A DNA stretch of 64,000 nt from Phycisphaerae bacterium (GTDB lineage: Bacteria > Planctomycetota > Phycisphaerae > Phycisphaerales > UBA1924). The notes under the pieces were generated by a model. That model was not told the DNA's origin and did not search any database. It worked only from the letters and a program-made list of their open reading frames with translations. Shown here piece after piece: positions 15,026 through 23,921 of the stretch. Position numbers and translations under genes: made by a program. Numbering within the stretch: the stretch's first letter is position 1; every line of letters begins with the position of its first letter. The DNA lies in contig JAUIES010000004.1 in assembly GCA_030429705.1 (NCBI GenBank), positions 1-64,000 of the forward strand, given 5' to 3'.

Positions 15026-15076
15026 GGGTCCATTCCAAATCGAGCGCCGCGCCCGGGGCCTGAGGAGCCCCGAACG

Positions 15077-15952
15077 ATGACACCGCTTGTCACTGCAAAC
15101 ATGGTCCGGTTCGCCCTTCCCAAAGGCCGGATGCAGAACGATGTACTCCGACTCCTGCGCGAAGCGGGAATTGGTATGTCCGCAACCGCGCGCAACTACA
15201 GGCCGTCGATTTCGCTCGATGGCTTCGAACTCAAGGTGCTTAAGCCGCGTGCGATCGTTGAGATGCTGGATGTCGGTGCTCGGGATTGCGGATTCGCGGG
15301 CGCCGACTGGGTGGTCGAAGCTGGCGCCGATCTTGTCGAACTTCTCGACACCGGGCTGAACCCGGTGCGGCTGATCGCAGCGGCACCCGAATCCTTGCTC
15401 GTTGATGGAGAACTACCCGCTCGTCCGTTGGTCATCGCGTCCGAGTACACCGAGCTCACCCGCCGGTGGATCGAGAGGCAGGGGCTCGACGCAACGCTGC
15501 TCAAGTCGTATGGCGCGACGGAGGTACTGCCCCCGGAGGACGCAGACTGTGTCGTGGACAACACGGCGACCGGATCGACTCTAAAGGCAAACAACCTCAC
15601 GATTATTGACGAGTTGATGACTTCATCCACACGGCTGTACGCGTCGCGCAAGGCGATGGAGAATCCTCAGAAGAGAGTGCGAATCGACCGGCTCACACTG
15701 CTCGTGCGCGCTGTACTGGAAGCCAGGACCCGTGTAATGGTCGAGGTCAATGTCTCGTCGGATTGTCTGGATGCGGTGGTCGAGGCGCTTCCGTGCATGC
15801 GAGAGCCAACTGTGTCGGCGTTGCGATCCGATTCTGGGTTCGCGGTCAAGGCGGCGGTCCCGCGGGCGGATCTGACCCGGGTGATCCCAGCCGTGCGCCG
15901 GAGCGGTGGCACGGACATCGTCGTCACCACTCCCGAGTTGATTGTGCCATGA
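15077..15952 (+). CDS. hisG: ATP phosphoribosyltransferase, long form (HisG)
   Basis: A 291-residue enzyme that joins ATP and PRPP in the first step of histidine synthesis. Motifs are LPKGRMQNDVLRLLREAGI at the N-terminus, DVGARDCGFAGADW, and the PRPP loop DCVVDNTATGSTLKANNL. The C-terminal 75 residues form the regulatory domain of the long, HisZ-independent form, which binds histidine. A ribosome binding site AGGAG (15063-15067) lies partly in the loop of a GGGGC/GCCCC hairpin just ahead of the ATG, so initiation may also be modulated. The stop overlaps the next start. Confidence 0.95.
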   Translation: MTPLVTANMVRFALPKGRMQNDVLRLLREAGIGMSATARNYRPSISLDGFELKVLKPRAIVEMLDVGARDCGFAGADWVVEAGADLVELLDTGLNPVRLIAAAPESLLVDGELPARPLVIASEYTELTRRWIERQGLDATLLKSYGATEVLPPEDADCVVDNTATGSTLKANNLTIIDELMTSSTRLYASRKAMENPQKRVRIDRLTLLVRAVLEARTRVMVEVNVSSDCLDAVVEALPCMREPTVSALRSDSGFAVKAAVPRADLTRVIPAVRRSGGTDIVVTTPELIVP

Positions 15953-17691
15953 TGCCTTCAGAAACGAAATCTGCGCAATGCGTGCTACGACCAGCGGAGC
16001 GACTCCGTGGGTTGTCGCCGTACGAGCCGCCGGCAAAGAGCACCTTTGTTGATCTTTTCCTGGACGCGAACGAGGGGAGGACTGCGGGCAGCACGCTCCG
16101 CAAAGCCCTGTCGAGCTTCGATGGATCGGAACTGTGTCGCTACCCGAGCACGATTGATCTTGAACGTGTGTTGGCCGACAAGTTCGGCATCGCGCCCGAG
16201 CGGGTCGTAGTCACCAACGGTGGCGACGATGCGATCGACCGTGTGTGCCGGGTTTCGCTCGAGCCGGGGCGTGAGCTGCTCATCCACACGCCGACCTTCG
16301 AGATGATCGAGCGGAGCGCTCGTCTCGCGGGCGGTTCGGTCCGCTCAGTTGAGTGGATGGGCGGCCGTTTCCCAGCGTCACGGTTTGCGGGTGTGATCTC
16401 ATCAGAAACCTCGCTGGTTGCGTTGGTGTCGCCCAACAACCCGACGGGTGGGGTCATCTCACGCGGTGAGATGCAGGAAGTCATCGGTGCAGCTCGGAAC
16501 GCCGGTGCACTCGTCATGGTCGATCTCGCGTATATCGATTTTGCGGACAACGACCCGACGCTCGACTTGCTCGACGAACCGAACGTCGTGCTGATCGGCA
16601 CGTTCTCCAAAGCCATGGGATTGGCCGGGGTGCGGGTCGGGTACGCGTTGGCGTCACCCGCCGTCGCGGGCTGGTTGCGGACCGTGGGAGGGCCCTATCC
16701 GGTCTCGGGCGTGTCGGCGGCGCTGGCGGCTGGGACCCTCGCGGGAGAGTCAGCTCAGCGAACGTACATCGATCAGGTTCGCTCGGAGCGAGAGGAGCTC
16801 AAAGAACTACTTCAAGGATACGGCCGAGAAGTAATGGAATCGCAGGCGAACTTTGTGACCGCAAAGTTCAACGATGCGGTGACTATGCAGCGATGCCTGG
16901 AATCGCTGGGAATCGCGGTGCGGGCGTTCCCGGCTCGCCAAGATCTCAAGGGATTCCTTCGCATCACCTTGCCCGGTGATCGTATGGCTTACGAGAGGCT
17001 CCGCCATGCGATACGGACCATATTTGCACCGGAAGCGATTCTGTTCGATCTCGACGGGGTACTTGCGGATGTAAGTGATTCATATCGAAGCTCGATCATC
17101 GAGGCAGCATGCTCGTTTGGTGTTGAGCTGACACACAACGATATCTCCGCCGCGAAGCGTGCCGGCAACGCGAACAACGATTGGGAACTCACAAAGCGAC
17201 TGGTCGAAGATCGCGGCATTACGTGTGAGCTGGCCGAGGTCATTAGTCGGTTCCAGCGGTTCTATGAAGGGACGGACGGCGGGCCGGGCTTGCGCGAGTC
17301 CGAAAGGCTCATCCCTGATCCAACGACGCTGCGCCGATTCGGCGAACGCTTTGTGATGGGAATCGTCACCGGGCGCCCGAGGAAAGAAGCGGAGTGGTTT
17401 CTGAATCGCGCTGGCGTGCGTGGGCTGTTCGCGACGCTAGTTTGCATGGAGGATGCGCCGGCGAAGCCTTCGCCCGAACCGGTGCGGGCTGCGATGAAGG
17501 CGCTCGGTGTCGATCGGGCCTGGATGATCGGTGATACGCCCGATGACATCATGGCCGCCCGCACCGCGCGAGTCGTCCCGATCGGCGTGGTTGCCCCGGG
17601 TGAGGGGAGCGATGCGAGAGCCGCGATGCAGCTCGCCGGTGCTGCGGCGGTTATCAGCAGAATCAGTCAGATCGAGGAGATGATCCGATGA
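15949..17691 (+). CDS. hisC: Histidinol-phosphate aminotransferase fused to a HAD phosphatase
   Basis: A 580-residue fusion. Residues 1-360 are a PLP aminotransferase with the NPTG motif (SPNNPTGG) and PLP lysine in GTFSKAMGLAG (Lys221). Residues about 362-580 are a HAD hydrolase with DLDGV (Asp367/Asp369), GIVTGRP for motif II, Lys in AKPSPEP and a final GDTPDDIMAA. Together they would perform transamination of imidazole acetol phosphate and dephosphorylation of histidinol phosphate. No other histidinol-phosphatase is encoded in this operon, so the HAD half is the natural candidate. The start overlaps the hisG stop (ATGA); an upstream in-frame extension lies inside hisG and is rejected. Confidence 0.92.
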   Translation: MMPSETKSAQCVLRPAERLRGLSPYEPPAKSTFVDLFLDANEGRTAGSTLRKALSSFDGSELCRYPSTIDLERVLADKFGIAPERVVVTNGGDDAIDRVCRVSLEPGRELLIHTPTFEMIERSARLAGGSVRSVEWMGGRFPASRFAGVISSETSLVALVSPNNPTGGVISRGEMQEVIGAARNAGALVMVDLAYIDFADNDPTLDLLDEPNVVLIGTFSKAMGLAGVRVGYALASPAVAGWLRTVGGPYPVSGVSAALAAGTLAGESAQRTYIDQVRSEREELKELLQGYGREVMESQANFVTAKFNDAVTMQRCLESLGIAVRAFPARQDLKGFLRITLPGDRMAYERLRHAIRTIFAPEAILFDLDGVLADVSDSYRSSIIEAACSFGVELTHNDISAAKRAGNANNDWELTKRLVEDRGITCELAEVISRFQRFYEGTDGGPGLRESERLIPDPTTLRRFGERFVMGIVTGRPRKEAEWFLNRAGVRGLFATLVCMEDAPAKPSPEPVRAAMKALGVDRAWMIGDTPDDIMAARTARVVPIGVVAPGEGSDARAAMQLAGAAAVISRISQIEEMIR

Positions 17692-18278
17692 GCAACCGAA
17701 CCGCAACCATTCAGAGAGCCACGCGCGAAACACGGGTCGAGGCCGCCCTCGATCTCGACGGGACCGGACAGGCGTCCATCAGCACAAGGCTTGGGTTCCT
17801 TGACCACATGCTGACCGCGTTGGCGACGCATGCGCGGATCGACATAGAACTCGAATGCACTGGCGACCTTGAAGTTGACGATCACCACACTATTGAAGAC
17901 TGCGCGATCGTGCTCGGCGCAGCCGTACTGGAGGCGATCGGCCAGAAGCGAGGCATCCGGCGTTTCGCTTCCGCCTACGCGCCGCTCGATGAATCGCTCG
18001 CGCGGGTTGTCGTTGACATCTCGGGAAGGCCCTTCGCAGGGATCAATCTTGATCTCAAACGCGACGCCATCGGTGCCGTGAGTTGTGAGAACATCGGGCA
18101 TTTCTTTTCATCGTTTGCCATGGCAGCGAGACTCACGCTGCACGTTGACGTGTTGCGCGGCGAGAACGATCACCACAGGGCAGAAGCCGCGTTCAAAGCA
18201 CTCGCGCTCGCGTTGCGCGAAGCAGTCGTGGTCGACGCTGGCTGCGATGTGATTCCATCGACGAAGGGGCTGCTGTGA
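17688..18278 (+). CDS. hisB: Imidazoleglycerol-phosphate dehydratase (HisB, monofunctional)
   Basis: A 196-residue enzyme that dehydrates imidazole glycerol phosphate to imidazole acetol phosphate. Signature metal-binding motifs are present: LGFLDHM, DDHHTIED (residues 63-70) and ENDHHRAEAAFKAL. The length is the usual one for the monofunctional form, so the phosphatase of the E. coli bifunctional HisB is not here but apparently in the HAD half of the upstream fusion. It overlaps both neighbours by 4 bases. Confidence 0.95.
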   Translation: MSNRTATIQRATRETRVEAALDLDGTGQASISTRLGFLDHMLTALATHARIDIELECTGDLEVDDHHTIEDCAIVLGAAVLEAIGQKRGIRRFASAYAPLDESLARVVVDISGRPFAGINLDLKRDAIGAVSCENIGHFFSSFAMAARLTLHVDVLRGENDHHRAEAAFKALALALREAVVVDAGCDVIPSTKGLL

Positions 18279-18889
18279 TGGAGCCGATCGTGATCGTCTC
18301 GACGGGTGTTGCCAATATCGCATCGGTCTCCGCGGCGATCCGCCGGTGCGGTTTCGATGTCGAGTTGACCGATGAAGCGGCACGCGTCAGCGATGCCGAG
18401 CGTGTGGTGCTCCCGGGTGTTGGGTCGTTTGAAGCTGGGATGGAGTGTCTTCGCGACCGCGGGCTTGACAGCGTCATCGGAGATCGCGTTGCGGCGCAGC
18501 GTCCGCTCTTGGCGATCTGCCTTGGGCTGCAACTTCTTTGCAAATCATCGGAGGAATCTTTGGGAGTTGACGGCATCGGCGCGATTGAGGCGGACGTTCG
18601 CCGCGTCCCAGTTGGTATGCGTGTGCCGCAGTTCGGGTGGAATCGCGTCGAAGTATCAGAGGCATCGGCGATGGAAAGCGGGTACGCCTACTACGCCAAC
18701 TCCTTCTGCATCATTGACCGTCCCGATGGCTGGACGGTCGCGACATCGACGTACGGCCGCGAGTTCGTTGCGGCGTTGGTGCGAGGCCCAGTCCTGGCGT
18801 GCCAGTTTCACCCCGAACTCTCTGGTACCTGGGGCTCCCAGCTCATAAGGCGATGGCTGATGCGGGAGGAGGTTGGCTCGACATGCTGA
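18275..18889 (+). CDS. hisH: Imidazole glycerol phosphate synthase, glutaminase subunit (HisH)
   Basis: A 204-residue class I glutamine amidotransferase. The catalytic Cys is in LLAICLGLQLL (about residue 84), with His and Glu in ACQFHPELSG near the C-terminus; the substrate-side PGVGSFEAGM motif is present. It supplies ammonia from glutamine to HisF. The C-terminus overlaps the start of hisF by 7 bases, which fits the two subunits being made together. ATGATG at the start gives two possible initiators; the first overlaps the hisB stop. Confidence 0.95.
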   Translation: MMEPIVIVSTGVANIASVSAAIRRCGFDVELTDEAARVSDAERVVLPGVGSFEAGMECLRDRGLDSVIGDRVAAQRPLLAICLGLQLLCKSSEESLGVDGIGAIEADVRRVPVGMRVPQFGWNRVEVSEASAMESGYAYYANSFCIIDRPDGWTVATSTYGREFVAALVRGPVLACQFHPELSGTWGSQLIRRWLMREEVGSTC

Positions 18890-19641
18890 CAAAGCGGATT
18901 ATTCCGTGTCTCGATGTTCGAGACGGGCGCGTGGTTAAGGGTGTGCGATTTACGGGGCTCCGTGACGCGGGTGATCCGGTCGAGCAGGCTGCACGCTACC
19001 AATCGCAGGGGGCGGACGAGATTGTCATTCTGGATGTGTCGGCGACGCCCGAAGGGCGGGCAACCGGAATCGAGACTGTCGCCGCCTTGAGAGAAGTGCT
19101 CTCGATCCCATTAACCGTGGGTGGCGGGGTACGCTCGGTTGCTGATGCGGAGCGACTTTTGGGTGCCGGCGCGGATAAGGTCGCTGTGAATACCGCGGCC
19201 GTCGAGCGTCCTGCGATTCTTTCCGAGTTGGCGCGACGCACCGGTTCGCAATGTGTTGTGCTCGCGATCGACGCGGCTCGCCAACCGGGTCAATCTGGAT
19301 GGGAGGTCGTGACACGATCCGGCGTGAATCGCTCTGGCCTCGATGCCGTTCAATGGGCACGCGATGCCCAGCAGCTCGGCGTAGGCGAGGTTCTGCTGAC
19401 AAGCTGGGATCGCGATGGCACGGGCGACGGGTACGACCTCGAACTTCTCGGCGCGATGTCGGCGGCAGTGGATATCCCCATCATCGCGTCGGGCGGTGCG
19501 GCGGGATCTGACCACATGCTGGCGGCATTCCAGGCGGGCGCGGATGCAGTGCTCGCGGCATCGATATTTCATGATGGAATCAACACGGTCACAGATATCA
19601 AAGCGTCGCTTGCAGCGAAAAATGTGGAGGTGCGGTTGTGA
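18883..19641 (+). CDS. hisF: Imidazole glycerol phosphate synthase, cyclase subunit (HisF)
   Basis: A 252-residue TIM barrel. It starts MLTKRIIPCLDVRDGRVVKG, with catalytic Asp in CLDV (about residue 11) and the second in AIDAARQ. Phosphate-binding loops are VGGGVRS and IASGGAAGSD. It cyclises PRFAR with ammonia from HisH to give imidazole glycerol phosphate and AICAR. I chose the ATG at 18883, preceded by GGAGGAGG, because a longer in-frame extension lies wholly inside hisH. It overlaps the next gene by 4 bases. Confidence 0.95.
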   Translation: MLTKRIIPCLDVRDGRVVKGVRFTGLRDAGDPVEQAARYQSQGADEIVILDVSATPEGRATGIETVAALREVLSIPLTVGGGVRSVADAERLLGAGADKVAVNTAAVERPAILSELARRTGSQCVVLAIDAARQPGQSGWEVVTRSGVNRSGLDAVQWARDAQQLGVGEVLLTSWDRDGTGDGYDLELLGAMSAAVDIPIIASGGAAGSDHMLAAFQAGADAVLAASIFHDGINTVTDIKASLAAKNVEVRL

Positions 19642-20921
19642 TTATCCCTTCGATTGACTTGATGAATGGTAATGCGGTTCAGCTCATCGGCGGTGCGGAG
19701 AAGGTGCTCGATGCAGGCGATCCACGCACGATCGCAGACCACTTCGGTCTCGTCGGAGAAATCGCGGTGATTGACCTTGATGCCGCCCTCGGGCGCGGCT
19801 CAAACGAGTCTGTCGTTCGTGACCTCATCTCGCGTGCGCCCTGCCGTGTAGGAGGCGGGATACGTGATGCGGGAACGGCAACTCGCTGGCTCGACGCCGG
19901 GGCGAAGAAGGTCATCCTCGGCACCGCCGCATGCCCAGAGGTGCTCAAGGAACTGCCGCGAGAGCGGGTGATCGTCGCGCTAGATGCCCGCGACGGGGAG
20001 GTCGTGACTGAGGGGTGGACGAAGGGCACCGGGGCCTCGGTCGAGGATCGGATCACGGAACTCCGCGACTATGCCGGTGGATTCCTCGTGACCTTTGTTG
20101 AGCGAGAAGGGCGGATGCAGGGGCTGCCCATGGACCGCGTAGGACGGCTCGTTCGGCTGGCAGGACCAGCCCGATTGACCGTCGCGGGCGGCGTGCGGAC
20201 ACCCGATGACATCACGGCGGCGGACCGTGCGGGTGCAGACGCCCAGGTTGGCATGGCCCTGTATACGAGAGCATTCGATCTGGCTGATGGGTTCTGTGCT
20301 CCCCTTCGATCTGACCGGCCCGATGGACTCTGGCCAACAGTCGTGACGGATCCGTCGGGGCGAGCACTCGGGTTGACGTATTCGAGTATTGAATCAGTTC
20401 GTGCAGCGTTTGAAATGCGGCGCGGCGTGTACTATTCACGTTCGCGTCAGGGTGTGTGGAAGAAAGGTGAGACCAGCGGCGCTACCCAGGAACTGCTCGC
20501 AGTCACAACCGACTGCGACCGCGACGCCTTGCGGTTCACAGTCCGGCAACGCGGCCGTGGGTTCTGCCACCTCGGGACAGATACTTGCTTTGGGCAGCTC
20601 GCTGGATTCGGTGCTCTCGACCGGACCGTTGCTTCTCGCACAGCTGATGCGCCATCCGGTTCGTATACGGCGCGACTGCTCAACGATCCCGAGTTGCTCA
20701 AGAGCAAGTTGATCGAAGAATCGACCGAGCTCATCGAGTCTTCAACACCGAGTGGTGCCGCAGGCGAAGCGGCGGATGTCATCTATTTTGCGGCTGTTGC
20801 CGCGCACTCTCGCGGGGCATCGCTCGCTGATGTCGAACGCTGTCTCGACCGTCGCTCGTTGCGCGTGACCCGGAGGCGCGGCGATGCCAAGCTCGCACAA
20901 AAGAAGGAAGTGGAGTCATGA
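19638..20921 (+). CDS. hisA: HisA-HisI-HisE trifunctional fusion
   Basis: A 427-residue protein with three enzymes in one chain. Residues 1-228 are HisA, the ProFAR isomerase barrel (MIIPSIDLMNG, VGGGIRD, VALDARDGEV, VAGGVRT). Residues about 229-335 are HisI, PRA-CH (SRSRQGVWKKGETSGATQ, metal ligands in TTDCDRDA, then FCHLGTDTCF). Residues about 341-415 are HisE, PRA-PH (LLKSKLIEESTELIES, GEAADVIYFAAV). They catalyse steps 2, 3 and 4 in sequence. Bifunctional HisIE is common, but I know of no widespread fusion with HisA in front. The GTG start overlaps the hisF stop. The frame is continuous, with no sign of a stop or frameshift between domains. Confidence 0.92.
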   Translation: MIIPSIDLMNGNAVQLIGGAEKVLDAGDPRTIADHFGLVGEIAVIDLDAALGRGSNESVVRDLISRAPCRVGGGIRDAGTATRWLDAGAKKVILGTAACPEVLKELPRERVIVALDARDGEVVTEGWTKGTGASVEDRITELRDYAGGFLVTFVEREGRMQGLPMDRVGRLVRLAGPARLTVAGGVRTPDDITAADRAGADAQVGMALYTRAFDLADGFCAPLRSDRPDGLWPTVVTDPSGRALGLTYSSIESVRAAFEMRRGVYYSRSRQGVWKKGETSGATQELLAVTTDCDRDALRFTVRQRGRGFCHLGTDTCFGQLAGFGALDRTVASRTADAPSGSYTARLLNDPELLKSKLIEESTELIESSTPSGAAGEAADVIYFAAVAAHSRGASLADVERCLDRRSLRVTRRRGDAKLAQKKEVES

Positions 20922-22186
20922 CCCTCCTAAAACAGATTTCGCCTGATCGGATTGCGCGAGAGCTCCGCCCGCCCGTGGATCAAACCACACTCGCGGCTAC
21001 AGACGAGATCGTGCGGAGCGTCCGTTCAGACGGTTCGGCTTCCATCAGGAGCTATGCCGAGCGGTTCGGGGAGCGTGCTCCGTGCGATCCGCTCGTGCTG
21101 GGGCGCAAGGAGATGCGAGCGGCGCTCGACGCGATTTCTCCAGATAATGTCAGACTTCTAGAACGGACCGCCGAGCGGATTCATGTCTTCGCACAGTCGC
21201 AGCGTGATGCTATCAGGGAGCTTGATGTCGCGATTCCCGGCGGGCGGGCAGGTCACACCATCGAGCCGGTCGAATCCGCCGGATGCTACGCGCCAGCGGG
21301 GCGGTATCCGCTGCCGTCCTCGGCGCTCATGACGGCGGTGACAGCCCGCGTCGCGGGGTGCGATCGAGTCGTGGTTGCTTCCCCCGGTGCGCAGCCCATC
21401 ATGCTCGCGGCGGCAGCGATTGCTGGAGCGGATGAGTTCCTAGCGGTCGGCGGTGCCCATGCGATCGCCGCGATGGCCTACGGCTGTGTGGAAATGCAAG
21501 CCTGCGATGTGATTGTGGGGCCCGGAAACAAATGGGTCACCGCGGCCAAGCAACTCGTCAACGGCGTCGTGGGGATCGACATGCTCGCTGGGCCGTCCGA
21601 ACTGCTCGTCATCGCCGATGACTCAGCGGACACTGATCTTATCGCAGCCGATCTGCTCGCCCAGGCTGAGCACGACACGGACGCGGTCCCGATGCTCGTC
21701 ACCACGTCCTGCGCGGTCGCGGCCGCCGTCGAGGAGGCGTTGGCTGTCAGGCTGGAAACGCTCCCGTCGCGAGCCACGGCTCTTGAGGCGCTCGAAAATG
21801 GGTTTGTCTGCGTCGTTGAGTCTCTGGACGAGGCCCGTGCAGCCGCAGATACGATCGCGGCCGAGCACTTGGAGATCTTGACGGACGATCCTCAGCAGTT
21901 TGCCGACGCGGTTCGCAACGCCGGGGCGTTGTTCATAGGAGCGGCGAGCGCTGAAGTGTTCGGAGACTACGGCGCGGGCCCGAATCACACACTCCCAACT
22001 GGAGGAACCGCCAGATTTCAGGCAGGCCTTTCCGTCATGCACTTCCTGAGACTGCGGAGTTGGATGCAGATCGACAACACGAGCCAAGCACGAGATCTCT
22101 GTAGTGATGCCCGTCGCCTCGCAGGAATCGAGGGTCTTCTCGGGCACGCCGCCTCAGTGCAAGCCAGAAAACTCTGGAGCGCGTGA
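20918..22186 (+). CDS. hisD: Histidinol dehydrogenase (HisD)
   Basis: A 422-residue zinc enzyme that oxidises histidinol to histidine in two NAD-dependent steps. Recognisable stretches are [67 protein letters not shown] and [17 protein letters not shown], which hold the catalytic Glu/His and zinc ligands. Overlaps the trifunctional gene by 4 bases. As the last gene of the operon it is followed within 110 bases by a strong terminator inside repeat R4. Confidence 0.96.
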   Translation: MTLLKQISPDRIARELRPPVDQTTLAATDEIVRSVRSDGSASIRSYAERFGERAPCDPLVLGRKEMRAALDAISPDNVRLLERTAERIHVFAQSQRDAIRELDVAIPGGRAGHTIEPVESAGCYAPAGRYPLPSSALMTAVTARVAGCDRVVVASPGAQPIMLAAAAIAGADEFLAVGGAHAIAAMAYGCVEMQACDVIVGPGNKWVTAAKQLVNGVVGIDMLAGPSELLVIADDSADTDLIAADLLAQAEHDTDAVPMLVTTSCAVAAAVEEALAVRLETLPSRATALEALENGFVCVVESLDEARAAADTIAAEHLEILTDDPQQFADAVRNAGALFIGAASAEVFGDYGAGPNHTLPTGGTARFQAGLSVMHFLRLRSWMQIDNTSQARDLCSDARRLAGIEGLLGHAASVQARKLWSA

Positions 22187-22199
22187 GTTTCACCGCGAA

Positions 22200-22323
22200 A
22201 TCAGATTCCGGGTTTCTGGCCCCCAGAGACCGATCTGGATCGCGAAAAGTTCAACTGGTGTCCTCTCACCCCGATTCAGCACTCCAGACGACCTCGGCAT
22301 TTGCCGAGGTCGCTTGTGTTTTT
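22200..22323 (+). repeat. Interspersed repeat copy R4, containing the histidine operon terminator
   Basis: The left part (TTCTGGCCCCCAGAGACCGA) and the core GAAAAGTTCAACTGGTGTCC, then TCTCACCCCGATT, match R2 and R3. The hairpin at 22289-22312 is a perfect 11-bp stem (CGACCTCGGCA/TGCCGAGGTCG) and is followed by CTTGTGTTTTT, making this copy a good terminator for the his operon. Confidence 0.75.
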
Positions 22324-22438
22324 GGCACCATTCTTTCAGCAGAACTCGTATAACTCGCAGACTGCTGGTTGGCTGACTGCAGTGTCGAGACCGTTACAAA
22401 TGTGCAACTCTGATGTGTACGCAGCGATATATTTGTCC

Positions 22439-23521
22439 ATGCGTCTGCGTCTTATCATCGTGTGCCTGATCGCAACCTTGCCCGCTTGCACGCGGCAGGA
22501 GGCTGTTCCTGCCCCTGTGTCGGAAGAACTGTCGAGCGAACGCACCGCGCCGCCTGAAGCGGGTGACATTGTTAACCAACTCGATAAAGGCATCTTCTAC
22601 ATCTATCAGGCTAAGGACTCGGTCTATTGGTTTGGGAGTGATGGGCAGGGTGTGTACCGCTTTGACGGGAAGGAGCTCGTTCGGTACACCACCGCGCATG
22701 GACTGAGCAGCGACAGGATCCGCGGCATTCAGGAGGATCGCTCGGGGAATATCTTCGTGTGTGGTGAGGGTGGGGTGAGCAGGTTTGATGGCCATGTGTT
22801 CAACAAGCTCAACGCTCTGGACTCGACTGAGAGCGAGTGGGGGTTAGGGCCGGACGATTTGTGGTTCCCGGGCGGGCAGGATTCAGGTGTGGTTTACCGC
22901 TGGGACGGCACATCGCTGCACAGGCTTTCATTTCCCAAGACCCAGGCTGGCGAGGCGCACATTGCTGAGTTCCCGCGATCGAAATATCCCAACGCAAAGT
23001 ACAGCCCGTATGATGTTTACACTGTTTTCAAGGACAGCAAGGGACACATCTGGTTTGGCACAGCAGTTCTCGGCGCATGCCGCTATGACGGAACAACCTT
23101 TGTCTGGGTTGGCCACGGCGAAAACGGTAGTTTCGGCGTGCGTTCCATCGTCGAGGATAGGGATGGTAAGTTCTGGCTCAGCAACGCGGTGAGTCAGTTT
23201 GCCGAGGATCCGAATGTCGTGGCTGAACCGGATTTGCCGCGCTATCGCAAAGAGCCGGGTGTCGCAACCGAGGCGGACCCCTACTCGATCTTCTTGTCAA
23301 CTGTCAGGGACAAGAGCGGCGTTCTGTGGATGGCGACACTCAGTAACGGTGTGTTTCGGTACGACGGATCCGACTGGACCCATTACCCGGTCGTGCATAA
23401 TGAAAAGCCCATTTGGGTTTATTCGATCTATCAAGACCGACAGGACAAACTGTGGCTCGGCACCCATGAGCACGGGGTCCACAGATTCAACGGAAGCAGA
23501 TTCGAGAAGTTCGAGTTCTGA
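22439..23521 (+). CDS. Lipoprotein with two-component-regulator-type beta-propeller repeats
   Basis: About 360 residues. A lipoprotein signal ends in LPAC (Cys about residue 16), then propeller repeats of the type IRGIQEDRSGNIFVCGEGGVSRFDG, VYTVFKDSKGHIWFGTAVLGACRYDG and VYSIYQDRQDKLWLGTHEHGVHRFNG. Such repeats form the sensor domain of hybrid two-component systems, but here no kinase or other domain follows. It is therefore probably a surface or periplasmic binding protein. I chose ATG 22439 because the signal peptide begins there; in-frame codons further upstream would put 46 polar residues before it. No clear ribosome binding site. Confidence 0.75.
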   Translation: MRLRLIIVCLIATLPACTRQEAVPAPVSEELSSERTAPPEAGDIVNQLDKGIFYIYQAKDSVYWFGSDGQGVYRFDGKELVRYTTAHGLSSDRIRGIQEDRSGNIFVCGEGGVSRFDGHVFNKLNALDSTESEWGLGPDDLWFPGGQDSGVVYRWDGTSLHRLSFPKTQAGEAHIAEFPRSKYPNAKYSPYDVYTVFKDSKGHIWFGTAVLGACRYDGTTFVWVGHGENGSFGVRSIVEDRDGKFWLSNAVSQFAEDPNVVAEPDLPRYRKEPGVATEADPYSIFLSTVRDKSGVLWMATLSNGVFRYDGSDWTHYPVVHNEKPIWVYSIYQDRQDKLWLGTHEHGVHRFNGSRFEKFEF

Positions 23522-23654
23522 TGCGATCGGTCGCGGAACACTTGGATCGGTGTCATCGCGAAGACGCGCGAGAAATCGTTCGCAAAGTCCGCCGCAAGAT
23601 CTGATCGGAACCGAGTCATGTTCAATCCGACTCGCACCGATGTCGCGGCGCAAC

Positions 23655-23760
23655 AAGAGTTCGCGATTCGAGATCCCAATGACCGATCTGGGCCAGAAAA
23701 AGTTCAGGTGGTTTCCTGCCACCCTGATTTTGCAGATCGGTCAAGTCCTTCAGCAAATGC
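23655..23760 (+). repeat. Interspersed repeat copy R5 (degenerate)
   Basis: GATTCGAGATCCCAATGACC, CGATCTGGGCCAGAAAAAG, TTCAGGTGGTTTCCTGCC and ACCCTGATTTT follow the family order, but the hairpin has decayed and lacks a T-tail. It fills most of the 400-base gap (23522-23921) between the propeller lipoprotein and the hydrolase; I see nothing else there. Confidence 0.55.
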
Positions 23761-23921
23761 GCCGGAGGTGTTTTCATTCTGGGCCAAACAGTGACGATGC
23801 CTATGTCGAAGCTCTGAATCCCTTTCAACTTACACGGACCATCCTGAGCAAACCGGACGAATGAGCGACTGGTTATACTCAGCAACAACGATCTGTAGTG
23901 TGCTTTTGAGTTGGAGGTCGG

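Noticed and set aside
15763-15948. Longer start for the HisC-HAD fusion
   Set aside because: The extension lies inside hisG and has no aminotransferase-like sequence; the ATGA junction at 15949 matches all other junctions in the operon.
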